From Achromobacter anxifer (GTDB lineage Bacteria; Pseudomonadota; Gammaproteobacteria; Burkholderiales; Burkholderiaceae_B), in NCBI RefSeq assembly GCF_903652925.1, contig NZ_CAHLAR010000006.1:372001-436000 (forward strand): a DNA stretch of 64,000 nt, in the 5' to 3' direction. Both the position numbers and the translations under genes were made by a program. Positions 9,737-18,123 of this stretch are shown in pieces. The notes beneath the pieces are model-generated. The model worked only from the letters and a program-made list of their open reading frames with translations. It was not told the origin of the DNA and searched no databases. Each line of letters starts with the position of its first letter. Position 1 is the first letter of the stretch.

Positions 9737-10696
9737 TTATTTCAGCAGACCAACTTCCTTGTAGAACTTCTCCGCGCCCGGATGGAACGGAATGCCCGCG
9801 CCCTTGACGGCGTTTTCCTTGGTGATGAGCTTGCCCTTGGCGTGGCCGGCATCCAGCGTCTTGCGCGTGGCGTCGCTGTACAGCGCCTTGGTCACTTCGT
9901 ACACCACTTGCTCGGGCAGCTTGGCCGACGTGACCATCTGCGCGTTGACCGAGATGGTCTTCACTTCAGGCAGGTTTTGGTACGTGTTGGCGGCGATGAC
10001 GTCGGGCGTGAAGAATTCCTGCTTGCCGCGCAGCGCGTCGATTTCCGGGCCGACCAGCGGCACCAGCTCGATGCTGCCGGTGGAGGCCAGTTCGGCGATG
10101 GCGCCGGCGGGGGCGCCGCCCACGAAGAAGAACGCGTCCAGGCCGCCGTCCTTGAGCTTGTCGCCGGCCTGGTTGGGCTTGAGGTATTCGGCCTTGATGT
10201 CCTTGTCGGTCAGGCCGTAGGCGCCCAGGATCAGGCGCACGTCGACCAGGGTGCCGGAGCCCGGCTCGTCCATGGACACGCGCTTGCCCTTCAGGTCCGC
10301 CACGCCCTTGATGCCCGAGCCCTTGCGCGTCACCAGGTGGATGCTTTCCGGGTACAGCGTGGCGATCAGGCGCAGGTCCTGGGCCTTGGGCTTGCCTTCG
10401 AAGGTGCCGGTGCCGCTATAGGCCCAGAACGCCACGTCGGATTGGGTGAAGCCCGCTTCAAACGAGCCGCCCATGACGCCGTTGATGTTGGCGACCGAAC
10501 CGTTGGAGGCCACCGCGGTGGCGATGAGCTTGCCCGGCTGCGACACGGCGTTGCCGATGATGCCGCCCACGGGATAGTAGGTGCCGGCGGTGCCGCCGGT
10601 GCCGATGCGGAAGAACTGTTGGGCCTGCGCCGTACCGGCGGCGCCGACGGCGGCTGCCGCGATGGTCAGGGCGGTGATCCAATTCTTGAGTTTCAT
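9737..10696 (-). CDS. TAXI family TRAP transporter solute-binding protein
   Basis: Periplasmic binding component of the TAXI-TRAP transporter. It is 319 residues with a clear signal peptide (MKLKNWITALTIAAAAVGAAGTAQA), followed by FFRIGTGGTAGTYYPVGG, the family's ligand-loop signature. The ligand is unknown; glutamate, 2-oxoglutarate and other dicarboxylates are known for a few members. It is the first gene of the pair with the fused permease. It is divergent from the D-threonine aldolase gene across about 250 bp that must hold both promoters, which suggests but does not prove a shared substrate theme. Confidence 0.92.
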   Translation of the reverse strand: MKLKNWITALTIAAAAVGAAGTAQAQQFFRIGTGGTAGTYYPVGGIIGNAVSQPGKLIATAVASNGSVANINGVMGGSFEAGFTQSDVAFWAYSGTGTFEGKPKAQDLRLIATLYPESIHLVTRKGSGIKGVADLKGKRVSMDEPGSGTLVDVRLILGAYGLTDKDIKAEYLKPNQAGDKLKDGGLDAFFFVGGAPAGAIAELASTGSIELVPLVGPEIDALRGKQEFFTPDVIAANTYQNLPEVKTISVNAQMVTSAKLPEQVVYEVTKALYSDATRKTLDAGHAKGKLITKENAVKGAGIPFHPGAEKFYKEVGLLK

Positions 10697-10947
10697 GCGA
10701 GCTTCTCCGATTCTTGCTGACGGGTGTCATTAATATGATTTCTGCCGTTGGGCGAATTCCCCCGGCAAAAACGCGCCTCCCCTCGGGGGCTTTCTTTATG
10801 ATGAAATTCTGTCATGCCCACCCCCCGTAGCCAACGGTTACCGGGCTATCGTTTTCCAGGGGGTGGCATCGCCCAAGGTTATGGATGGTCCCGCTTTGGT
10901 TATGGCGCGGGTTACATCCTTGCAGTGCTGATAACGGAGTTGCCAAG

Positions 10948-12087
10948 ATGTCCCAGGAAGTCATACGCGGCATAGCGCTGCCCCCCGCCGCCCAGCCGGG
11001 CGATCCCCTTGCCCGCGTCGACACGCCCAGCCTGGCGCTGGACTTGACCGCCTTCGAGGCCAACCTGCGCGCCATGCAGGCCTGGGCCGACCGCCACGAA
11101 GTGGCCTTGCGGCCGCACGCCAAGGCCCACAAGTGCCCGCAGATCGCGCTGCGCCAGCTGGCCCTGGGCGCGCGTGGCATCTGTTGCCAGAAGGTCAGCG
11201 AAGCCCTGCCCTTCGTGGCCGCCGGCATCCGCGACATCCACATCAGCAACGAAGTCGTCGGCCCGGCCAAGATGGCGCTGCTGGGCCAGCTGGCGCGCAC
11301 CGCCAAGATCAGCGTCTGCGTGGACAACGCCCAGAACCTGGCGCAGCTGTCGGCCGCCATGGTGCAGGCCGGCGCCGAGATCGACGTGCTGGTGGAAGTG
11401 GACGTGGGCCAGGGCCGCTGCGGCGTGTCCGACGACGCCACCGTGCTGGCGCTGGCGCAGCAGGCGCGCGAACTGCCGGGCCTGAATTTCGCGGGCCTGC
11501 AGGCCTATCACGGGTCGGTGCAGCACTACCGCACGCGTGAAGAACGCGCCAACGTCTCGCGCCAGGCTGCGCGCATCGCGGCGTCGTACGCGCAGCTGCT
11601 GCGCGAAAGCGGCATCGCCTGCGACACCATCACGGGCGGCGGCACGGGCAGCGTGGAATTCGACGCGGCCAGCGGCGTCTACACCGAATTGCAGGCCGGC
11701 TCCTATGCCTTCATGGATGGCGACTACGGCGCCAATGAATGGGGCGGCCCGCTCACCTTCCAGAACAGCCTGTTCCTGCTGTCCACCGTGATGAGCGCGC
11801 CCGCGCCCGACCGCGTGGTGCTGGACGCCGGCCTGAAGTCGGCGTCCGCCGAATGCGGCCCGCCCGCGGTCTATGGCGAGTCCGGCCTGACCTGCACCGC
11901 CATCAACGACGAGCACAGCGTGGTGCGCGTGGAGCCGGGCGCTACGGCGCCCGCGCTGGGCAGCGTGCTGCGCCTGGTGCCCGCGCACGTGGACCCCACC
12001 TTCAACCTGCACGACGGCTTGGTCGTGCTGAAGGACGGCGTGGTGCAGGACATCTGGGAGATCTCGGCGCGCGGCTTCTCGCGCTGA
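10948..12087 (+). CDS. dta: D-threonine aldolase (DSD1-family PLP enzyme)
   Basis: Cleaves D-threonine, and D-allo-threonine and other beta-hydroxy D-amino acids, to glycine plus an aldehyde. It uses PLP and a divalent metal. The protein has 379 residues. The alanine-racemase-type N-terminal barrel carries the PLP lysine at residue 59 in RPHAKAHK, the position reported for the Alcaligenes xylosoxidans enzyme, which this sequence closely resembles from memory. The C-terminal domain has a metal-site-like segment (VPAHVDPTFNLHDG). The ATG at 10948 has GGAG 9 nt upstream; the 21-codon upstream extension lacks similarity. It is divergent from the TAXI-TRAP genes. Confidence 0.92.
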   Translation: MSQEVIRGIALPPAAQPGDPLARVDTPSLALDLTAFEANLRAMQAWADRHEVALRPHAKAHKCPQIALRQLALGARGICCQKVSEALPFVAAGIRDIHISNEVVGPAKMALLGQLARTAKISVCVDNAQNLAQLSAAMVQAGAEIDVLVEVDVGQGRCGVSDDATVLALAQQARELPGLNFAGLQAYHGSVQHYRTREERANVSRQAARIAASYAQLLRESGIACDTITGGGTGSVEFDAASGVYTELQAGSYAFMDGDYGANEWGGPLTFQNSLFLLSTVMSAPAPDRVVLDAGLKSASAECGPPAVYGESGLTCTAINDEHSVVRVEPGATAPALGSVLRLVPAHVDPTFNLHDGLVVLKDGVVQDIWEISARGFSR

Positions 12088-12108
12088 GCGCGCATTCGCC
12101 GCACGCGT

Positions 12109-12140
12109 AAAAAAAGCCGGCGCGCGTGACGCGCGCCGGC
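12109..12140 (-). terminator. Rho-independent terminator for the entericidin gene
   Basis: GCCGGCGCGC/GCGCGCCGGC stem (12116-12140) with a 5-nt loop, followed on the minus strand by seven T. It lies 24 bp past the entericidin stop. On the plus strand the A run precedes the stem, so it is a poor terminator for dta. Confidence 0.8.
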
Positions 12141-12163
12141 CGCAAGGCGGGTTGCCGCGGAGA

Positions 12164-12292
12164 TCAGCGGGCCTGCTGCTGGATCTTCTCCCCGCCGCGC
12201 TCGATGTCTTTGCCGGCGCCTTCGACCGTGTTGCAACCCGCCGCCATGCTGGCCACGGCCAGCGCCAGCACGATCCAGATTCGTTGTGTCAT
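12164..12292 (-). CDS. ecnB: Entericidin A/B family lipoprotein
   Basis: A 42-residue peptide, MTQRIWIVLALAVASMAAGC then NTVEGAGKDIERGGEKIQQQAR. It has a signal sequence with a lipobox ending at Cys20, and the typical NTVxGxGxDIxxxGxxIxxxA core of entericidins. These small envelope lipoproteins are known from enterobacteria as a toxin/antidote pair; in Burkholderiales a single copy is common and its role is unclear. AGGAGG lies 6 nt before the ATG. A terminator follows. The symbol is by family only. Confidence 0.85.
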   Translation of the reverse strand: MTQRIWIVLALAVASMAAGCNTVEGAGKDIERGGEKIQQQAR

Positions 12293-12311
12293 CTTGTCCT
12301 CCTGGTGGCGC

Positions 12312-12680
12312 TTACTTGCCATAACGGGTCTTGGCTTCCGCCACGCACTTGTCCTTGGCGTCGCCCGACATGGCGGCGCATTTCTGCTTGGCCACGTCGT
12401 AGTCGGCGTCCTGGCGCGTCTTGGCGGCGTTATGGTTGGCCTCGGCCTTCTTCTTGCCGGCCTTGGCCTGCGCCTCGGCCACGTCCTTGTCGGCGCGCGC
12501 TTGTTTCATGCACGCGTCCTTGGGGTCGCCGCGCATGGTGTCGCATTGCTTCTTGGCGGCGTCGTAGCGCGCGTCGATCTGGTCCTGCGACATCGCGGCA
12601 TTGCTCTGCGCGTGGACCGGCGCCAACGCGGCGCCCAACGCCAGGGCCAGGCCCAGGGCTGCATTTCGGTAGTGCTTCAT
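12312..12680 (-). CDS. Periplasmic Cys-containing repeat protein of unknown function
   Basis: A 122-residue protein with a signal peptide (MKHYRNAALGLALALGAALAPVHAQ). The mature part holds two related units, YDAAKKQCDTMRGDPKDACM and YDVAKQKCAAMSGDAKDKCV, each with a Cys pair spaced CxxMxGDxKDxC. They are separated by a Lys/Ala-rich helix predicted to be coiled. The cysteines could form disulfides in the periplasm. I recognise no named family beyond similar secreted proteins common in Burkholderiales. The ATG at 12680 begins the signal peptide. It is in the same orientation as the entericidin and CsbD genes, so a stress/envelope mini-cluster is plausible. Confidence 0.75.
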   Translation of the reverse strand: MKHYRNAALGLALALGAALAPVHAQSNAAMSQDQIDARYDAAKKQCDTMRGDPKDACMKQARADKDVAEAQAKAGKKKAEANHNAAKTRQDADYDVAKQKCAAMSGDAKDKCVAEAKTRYGK

Positions 12681-12754
12681 GGTCGATACCCTTGAATCCG
12701 TGGGAAAGGGAACCGCCGGCCGGCGCACGAGGGCGGGCCGGCGGCCTGCCAGGC

Positions 12755-12940
12755 TTATTTCTTGTTCAGCGCGTCGCGGACCTGGTCCTTGGCTTCGCCG
12801 ACATTGCGCTGCACTTTGCCGACGGTCTTTTCGGCCTTGCCTTCAAGCTCGGTCTCGCGGTTGCCGGTCAGCTTGCCGGCGGTCTCCTTGATCGTGCCTT
12901 TGACTTCCTTGGCAGCGCCTTTGATGCGGTCGTTGTCCAT
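12755..12940 (-). CDS. CsbD family stress protein
   Basis: A 61-residue hydrophilic protein: MDNDRIKGAAKEVKGTIKETAGKLTGN, then a KAEKTVGKVQRNVGEAKDQ repeat-like half. This is the standard CsbD-like layout, found in general-stress regulons (sigma-B in Bacillus; YjbJ in E. coli). The exact function is unknown. AAGGAG lies 9 nt upstream of the ATG. It is the first gene of the small minus-strand group with the Cys-repeat protein and entericidin. Confidence 0.9.
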   Translation of the reverse strand: MDNDRIKGAAKEVKGTIKETAGKLTGNRETELEGKAEKTVGKVQRNVGEAKDQVRDALNKK

Positions 12941-13152
12941 GTCATCGCTCCTTGCTCGGGTTTGCGTGAAACCGCGCCGGAGAACCCCGAGGGGCCTGGA
13001 TTCCGGCTGCGGACGAACCCACTATAGGAAGCGCATGGTGCGCGCGTAAGAAGCGCGCGCATCAGATCGACTGGTACTTTTCTACTGACTTTTGCGTGGC
13101 CGCTATCGGGCTTGCACTTGGGCGGCGTTCTGGCCTGCGTTCGAGTCCGCGC

Positions 13153-14652
13153 CTATTTCTGAGCCCGCTTGCGCGCCGGCTTTTCATACCCCACGATGCC
13201 GCGCTGCCGCGCCCAGATGATGGCCGCGCTGCGTCGGTGCACGTCCAGCTTGCTGTACAGCGCCGCCACGTGATTGCGCACCGTATTGCGCGACAGGTGC
13301 AGGCTGGATGCGATCTCCGCGTCGGTATGGCCCTGGCACATCAGGCCCAGGATCTCGCGCTCGCGCGGCGTCAGGTCGGCCAGTTCGCTCTGCCCCTGCG
13401 GCTCGCCTTGCGGGGCGCGGATCTGCGCAAGCTTCTCGATGACGGTGCGGCTGAACCACGAGGTGTCCTGCATCACGGTCTCTATCGCTTCCATCAGCTC
13501 GACTTCGTTGCGCTTGCGCTCGGTGATGTCTTGTATCGCCGCCAGCACGCAGGGCTGATTCTGGATCGACACCGGCGCGGCCGACACCAGGCAATCCAGC
13601 AGCGCGCCGTCGCGCGTGCGCAGCGCCATTTCCTGGCTGCGCACGCTGGCGCCTTGTTCCAGCGAGGCCATGGCGCGGTCATAGGCCTGCGGATCTGTCC
13701 ATAGCTGCGCCAGCGCATCCTCGTCGCGCTCCAATGTCTTCGCGTCATAGCCGGTGGTGGCGATGAAGGCGTCGTTGACCTCAAGCAGCTTGCCCTCCGT
13801 GGTGCTCAGCGTCATGGGCACGGGTGCCAGCCGGAACGCGGCGGCAAAGCGCTGTTCGCTGTCGCGCAGCGCCGTTTCGGCCTTGCGGCGCGGCTCCAGG
13901 TCATTGAAGGTGAACAGCATGCAAGGCTGTTCAGCCACTTCGATGGGCTGGCCCGCCACCACCACCAGCTTGGTGCCGCCGTCGCGCACCGCGATCAGGG
14001 TCTCGGTCTGCGGGATCGTTGCGCCTTCCGCCAGCCTGTGCAGCGCGTCCTCGCGCTGCGGCGTATCGCCCAGCACGTCGCGTTGGCGCAGCGTCTTGCC
14101 CAGCACTTCCTCGCGCGTGTAGCCGGTCATCGCCAGAAAGCCCTCGTTGACCTTGATGTGGCGCAGGTCCGCCAACGAGCAGATCACGGCCGGCGCGGGG
14201 TTGGCGTTGAAGGTGCGCTCGAAGCGCTCCTCCGCGCTGAATCGCTCGGTCACGTCCAGCAGCACCAGCACCATGCCCTCGGCCGCGCCTTGCGCATCGC
14301 GCAGCATCAGATTGCGCACCTGGTGCATGCGGCTGAACTCCGGATCGCGGCGGCTGCTTACTTCCACCACCACGTCCTTGAAGGCCTCGCCCGCCAGCGC
14401 GCGGTCCAGCGGATATTGCGCCGCCCGCAGCACGCGGCGGTTGCGATAGCGCAGCGCAAATGCCTTGCGGTAGCCGGCGGCCGTGCCGCCCAACGCGGCC
14501 AGATCCGTCACGCCGTGCATCGCCAGCGCCGTGTCGTTGGCCCAGACGATGCGCCGGTCCTGATCCAGCAGGATGATGCCTTCGATCAGGCCGTCGATGA
14601 TTTCCAGCAGATGGCGGCGTTCCGTCGTGAACGCCGTGGCAGTCTTCTTCAT
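13153..14652 (-). CDS. PAS-domain LuxR-type transcriptional regulator
   Basis: A 499-residue cytoplasmic regulator without membrane segments. It has PAS-type sensory modules in series, beginning near residues 15 (LLEIIDGLIEGIILLDQDRRIVW), 140 (FNANPAPAVICS) and 270 (FAAAFRLAPVPMTLS). The C-terminus is a LuxR helix-turn-helix (LTPREREILGLMCQGHTDAEIA, then LSRNTVRNHVAALYSKL). There is no receiver domain or kinase, so it probably senses a small molecule or redox signal directly through PAS. GAGGAG lies before the ATG at 14652. The nearest divergent gene is a small Pro/Gly-rich protein, which may be a target. Confidence 0.85.
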   Translation of the reverse strand: MKKTATAFTTERRHLLEIIDGLIEGIILLDQDRRIVWANDTALAMHGVTDLAALGGTAAGYRKAFALRYRNRRVLRAAQYPLDRALAGEAFKDVVVEVSSRRDPEFSRMHQVRNLMLRDAQGAAEGMVLVLLDVTERFSAEERFERTFNANPAPAVICSLADLRHIKVNEGFLAMTGYTREEVLGKTLRQRDVLGDTPQREDALHRLAEGATIPQTETLIAVRDGGTKLVVVAGQPIEVAEQPCMLFTFNDLEPRRKAETALRDSEQRFAAAFRLAPVPMTLSTTEGKLLEVNDAFIATTGYDAKTLERDEDALAQLWTDPQAYDRAMASLEQGASVRSQEMALRTRDGALLDCLVSAAPVSIQNQPCVLAAIQDITERKRNEVELMEAIETVMQDTSWFSRTVIEKLAQIRAPQGEPQGQSELADLTPREREILGLMCQGHTDAEIASSLHLSRNTVRNHVAALYSKLDVHRRSAAIIWARQRGIVGYEKPARKRAQK

Positions 14653-14833
14653 CCAGGCTCCTCGGTGTGCAAAACCGGGCCGCTGGCACGCGGCCGCAAG
14701 ATAGGAAGAAAGTACTAGATAAAGTCGTCCCGCGTGATCTGGGCGGGCGCGCGCACGGCTTCTATCGTGGTCCTGCACCGATACGCGTGCTGCTTCGCGT
14801 GAAACGCTTTACGTGAATCTTCAGGAGATATCC

Positions 14834-15064
14834 ATGAACACGAACCAGAAGCCAGGCGATCCCACCAACCAACCCGGCATCGACCCGTCGCGTCCTCCCG
14901 GACAGGAACCCGGCGATGCGCCGGAGAAGCAGGCCCCCGGCCAAGTGCCGGGCAAGCCGGGTCCCGATGAGATCGATCCGGGGCGGGTGCCGCCGGAGGC
15001 GCCTGGGAAGCCGGGGCAGCCCGGCGAGCCCGGACGTCCGGGGCAACCGGGAGATCCGGCCTAA
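14834..15064 (+). CDS. Small Pro/Gly-rich collagen-like protein
   Basis: A 76-residue protein without a signal peptide, very rich in Pro, Gly, Asp, Glu and Lys. Its C-terminal half approximates Gly-x-Pro/Pro-Gly triplets (GKPGQPGEPGRPGQPGDPA). AGGAG lies 9 nt before the ATG, which supports translation. It is probably intrinsically disordered. The function is unknown; similar short low-complexity proteins are scattered in Bordetella/Achromobacter genomes. Low-complexity GC-rich ORFs can be spurious, but the ribosome site and its place just opposite a regulator argue for a real gene. Confidence 0.6.
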   Translation: MNTNQKPGDPTNQPGIDPSRPPGQEPGDAPEKQAPGQVPGKPGPDEIDPGRVPPEAPGKPGQPGEPGRPGQPGDPA

Positions 15065-15113
15065 GTCCGGATTGGCCGTGCCGTATCGGGCGCGGCCTGC
15101 CTGACCGGCCGCC

Positions 15114-15149
15114 CGGCAAACCGCTCCTGCGATGCAAGACGGTTTGCCG
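15114..15149. other. Hairpin between the small protein and Bug genes
   Basis: CGGCAAACCG (15114-15123) pairs perfectly with CGGTTTGCCG (15140-15149). It lies between the convergent ends of two genes and may act as a bidirectional mRNA end, though no T run follows. Confidence 0.45.
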
Positions 15150-15172
15150 CGGCATGGCGCATTGCGCTCCTA

Positions 15173-16138
15173 TCAGTCGACCTGCGCGCCCGACTGCTTC
15201 ACCGCCTCGCCCCACTTCTTCACTTCACCGGCAATGAACGCGCCGGTCGCCTCAGGCGTCTGCGGCATCGGCTCCGCGCCGCGGTCGCGGAAGAACTTCT
15301 GCATGTCCGGCGCGTTCAGCACCTGGCCGATCTGCTTGCTCAGGTAGTTCGTCACCTCGGCCGGCGTATCGCGCGGCGCCAGCACCGCCGCCCAGCCGAT
15401 CGCCTCGAAACCCGGATAACCCGATTCCGCCACGGTAGGCACGTCCGGCAGCTGCGGCAGGCGCTTGGCCGTCGTCACTGCCAGCGCCACCGCCTTCTTG
15501 TTCTGCACGTGCGGCAGGCCCGCCGTCACCGAATCCACCATCAACGGCACCTGATGCCCCAGGAAATCCGCCTGCGCCGGGCCGCTGCCCTTGTACGGGA
15601 TATGGCGGATGTCGATGTTCGCCGCCGCCTTGAACATCTCGGCCGACAAATGCTGCGTGCCGCCGATGCCCGCGCTGGCATAGGCCAGCTCGCCCGGCTT
15701 GGCGCGCGCCTGCGTTACCAGCTGCTTGAGCGACGTGATGCCCGAAGCCGGCGTCGCCAGGAACATCAGCGGCACCGAGAACACCCCCGACACCGGCGCG
15801 AAGTCCTTGGTCAGGCTGTAATTGATGGTCTTGTACAGCGTCTGGTTCACCGCTGCGGCGCTGCCCGCGATCACCAGCGTGTAGCCGTCCGGCGTCGCGC
15901 GCGCCGCCTGCTCCATCCCGATATTGCTGCCCGCGCCAGCGCGGTTCTCCACCACGATGGGCTGCTTGACGGCCGCGCCCAGCTTTTCGGCCAGCGCGCG
16001 CGCAAAGATATCGGTCGCCTGCCCGGGCGGGAACGGCACGATCAGGCGGATGGGGCGCTCGGGATAATCGGCATGCGCGGTGGCCGCGGCCGTCGCCAGC
16101 GCCAGGCCGGCGGCAAGACTGGAAAGAATACGTTTCAT
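15173..16138 (-). CDS. Bug family (tripartite tricarboxylate transporter) substrate-binding protein
   Basis: A 321-residue periplasmic protein with a Sec signal ([23 protein letters not shown]). It shows the Bug signature [23 protein letters not shown] and a later PDGYTLVI. The family is hugely expanded in Bordetella and Achromobacter and usually binds carboxylates through main-chain contacts. No tctA/tctB membrane genes are nearby, which is typical of orphan Bugs. The ligand cannot be predicted. It is divergent from the aminotransferase gene across about 210 bp. Confidence 0.92.
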   Translation of the reverse strand: MKRILSSLAAGLALATAAATAHADYPERPIRLIVPFPPGQATDIFARALAEKLGAAVKQPIVVENRAGAGSNIGMEQAARATPDGYTLVIAGSAAAVNQTLYKTINYSLTKDFAPVSGVFSVPLMFLATPASGITSLKQLVTQARAKPGELAYASAGIGGTQHLSAEMFKAAANIDIRHIPYKGSGPAQADFLGHQVPLMVDSVTAGLPHVQNKKAVALAVTTAKRLPQLPDVPTVAESGYPGFEAIGWAAVLAPRDTPAEVTNYLSKQIGQVLNAPDMQKFFRDRGAEPMPQTPEATGAFIAGEVKKWGEAVKQSGAQVD

Positions 16139-16350
16139 GATTGGTCAGTAAAAAGCGACAAAGGGCTGCGCGCGGGGTCGCGCCTGTTGCATAAAATAGA
16201 GCGCCCGCGTTGTCAGCCCTTTTGAGGCGGCCCGGGGCGGATCGGCTGGGGGTGCGTCACAATAGCATCCCCCCGTCGGTGCTAAATTCGCCTATTGGCA
16301 TCGTCCAATTACTTTCTCACCCCCTGTTCTCTCATTCCGCAGGAACCGCC

Positions 16351-17544
16351 ATGGAATTCAGCCAGTTCAAGACCAACGCCCTCATGGAGATCACCTCCCG
16401 CCCGGACCTCGTGTTCGTGCGCGGCCAGGGATCCTGGCTGGAGGATCACGCGGGCAAGCGATACCTGGACTTCGTCCAGGGCTGGGCCGTCAACACCCTG
16501 GGCCACTGCGCCCCGGAAATGCAGAAGGCCCTGCTGGACCAGTCCAAGCTGCTGATGAACCCCTCGCCGGCGTTCTACAACCTGCCCTCCATCGAACTGG
16601 CCGAGCGCCTCACCGGCGCCTCGGTCTTCGACCGCGTCTTCTTCGCCAACAGCGGCGGCGAAGCCAACGAAGGCGCCATCAAGCTGGCGCGCAAATGGGG
16701 CCAGGTCAATAAGAAAGGCGCCTACAAGATCATCACCATGAACCACGGCTTCCACGGCCGCACGCTGGCCACCATGTCCGCGTCCGGCAAGCCGGGCTGG
16801 GACAAGATGTTCGCCCCGCAGGTCGAAGGCTTCCCCAAGGCCGAAATCAACGACCTGGAATCCGTGCGCAAGCTGATCGACGACCAGACCGTCGCCATCA
16901 TGCTCGAACCCGTGCAAGGCGAAGCCGGCGTCATCCCCGCCACCAAGGAATTCATGCAAGGCCTGCGCAAGCTGGCCGACGAGCACAAGCTGCTGTTCAT
17001 CGTTGATGAAGTGCAGACCGGCATGGGCCGTACGGGCACCATGTTCGCTTACCAGCAATCGGATGTCGTGCCGGACATCATGACGCTGGCCAAGGGCATC
17101 GGCGGCGGCGTGCCGCTGGCTGCGCTGCTGGCTCGTCAGGAAGTGTGCGTGTTCTCGCACGGCGACCAGGGTGGTACGTACAACGGCAACCCGCTGATGG
17201 CTGCTGTTGGCGTTGCCGTGTTTGACGCGCTGGCTGCGCCGGGCTTCATGGAGTCGGTCAACGCTCGCGCCAAGCAGCTGTCCGAAGGCCTGCTGGCTCT
17301 GTCGGCCAAGTGGGGCATGAAGGGTGAGCGTGGGATGGGTCTGCTGCGTGCGCTGGTGATGGATCGTGATGATGGTCCTGCCATTGTTGAGGCTGCGCGT
17401 AATCTGGCGCCTAATGGCTTGCTGCTGAATGCGCCGCGTGGGAATCTGCTGCGCTTCATGCCGGCTTTGAATGTGACGGCGGAAGAGATCGATACGATGC
17501 TGACGCAGTTGGATGGGTTGATTGCGCAGGTGCGTAAGGCGTAA
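16351..17544 (+). CDS. argD: Class-III aminotransferase (acetylornithine transaminase-like)
   Basis: A 397-residue PLP aminotransferase of the acetylornithine/succinyldiaminopimelate type: acetylornithine plus 2-oxoglutarate gives the N-acetylglutamate semialdehyde plus glutamate. It shows NSGGEANEGAIKLAR (PLP phosphate region), IVDEVQTGMGRTG (Asp pairing with the PLP ring) and LAKGIGGGVPLAAL, where the Lys is the Schiff-base residue. The ATG at 16351 has AGGA upstream, and homologues begin near MEFSQFKTNALMEIT. It stands alone, ends with a terminator, and no other arg gene is in view, so another omega-aminotransferase role is possible. Confidence 0.8.
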   Translation: MEFSQFKTNALMEITSRPDLVFVRGQGSWLEDHAGKRYLDFVQGWAVNTLGHCAPEMQKALLDQSKLLMNPSPAFYNLPSIELAERLTGASVFDRVFFANSGGEANEGAIKLARKWGQVNKKGAYKIITMNHGFHGRTLATMSASGKPGWDKMFAPQVEGFPKAEINDLESVRKLIDDQTVAIMLEPVQGEAGVIPATKEFMQGLRKLADEHKLLFIVDEVQTGMGRTGTMFAYQQSDVVPDIMTLAKGIGGGVPLAALLARQEVCVFSHGDQGGTYNGNPLMAAVGVAVFDALAAPGFMESVNARAKQLSEGLLALSAKWGMKGERGMGLLRALVMDRDDGPAIVEAARNLAPNGLLLNAPRGNLLRFMPALNVTAEEIDTMLTQLDGLIAQVRKA

Positions 17545-17574
17545 TCGAAGCGATACGTTAAGCAGTGACGATGA

Positions 17575-17597
17575 GGGCCGCGATTAGCGGCCCTTTT
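17575..17597 (+). terminator. Rho-independent terminator of the aminotransferase gene
   Basis: GGGCCGC/GCGGCCC stem with a 5-nt loop followed by TTTT, 30 bp after the stop codon. Confidence 0.85.
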
Positions 17598-17705
17598 CTT
17601 TGGTATGTCCATAAGCGCAAGGCATGGACTATCATCAACCGGCATTCATGTGTGTGCATCGCAGTATCGACCCATTGTTGAACTAGCCAGATATTGGAGG
17701 TTTCC

Positions 17706-18035
17706 ATGAGCGGTTACTACGAGTTGAAGCGCAGCGGCGATCAGTACATGTTCAATCTGAAAGCCGGGAATCATGAAGTGATTTTGACGAGTGAGCGGTA
17801 CACCACCAAAGCCAGCGCTCAGGATGGAATTGCGTCCGTTCGGCAGAATTCGCCGATCGATGAACGCTATCAGCGCAAGACGGCCACCAACGGTTCGCCC
17901 TATTTCTCATTGAGCGCGGCGAATGGGCAGTCCATTGGACGCAGTGAAATGTATTCGAGCGCCGCGGCTCGGGATGCCGGAATTGCGTCTGTGAAGACCA
18001 ATGGGCCAAGCACGGTAGTGAAAGACAATACCTGA
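17706..18035 (+). CDS. YegP family protein (two DUF1508 repeats)
   Basis: A 109-residue protein made of two similar halves: GYYELKRSGDQYMFNLKAGNHEVILTSERYTTKASAQDGIASV, and again SPYFSLSAANGQSIGRSEMYSSAAARDAGIASV. This duplicated domain is DUF1508 (E. coli YegP), a small alpha/beta fold of unknown function. GGAGG lies 8 nt before the ATG. It is monocistronic, with a terminator downstream. Confidence 0.9.
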   Translation: MSGYYELKRSGDQYMFNLKAGNHEVILTSERYTTKASAQDGIASVRQNSPIDERYQRKTATNGSPYFSLSAANGQSIGRSEMYSSAAARDAGIASVKTNGPSTVVKDNT

Positions 18036-18084
18036 GTGGCTTGGGTGTAAGCCCTGATTCGCATCCATCGGTGTCGGGACTAGG

Positions 18085-18110
18085 GAGCCGCAATGTTTGC
18101 GGCTCTTGTT
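18085..18110 (+). terminator. Terminator of the YegP gene
   Basis: GAGCCGCAA/TTGCGGCTC (9 bp, 3-nt loop) followed by TTGTT. It lies between the convergent yegP-like and fic genes. Confidence 0.75.
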
Positions 18111-18123
18111 CCGCCAGTTTGCA

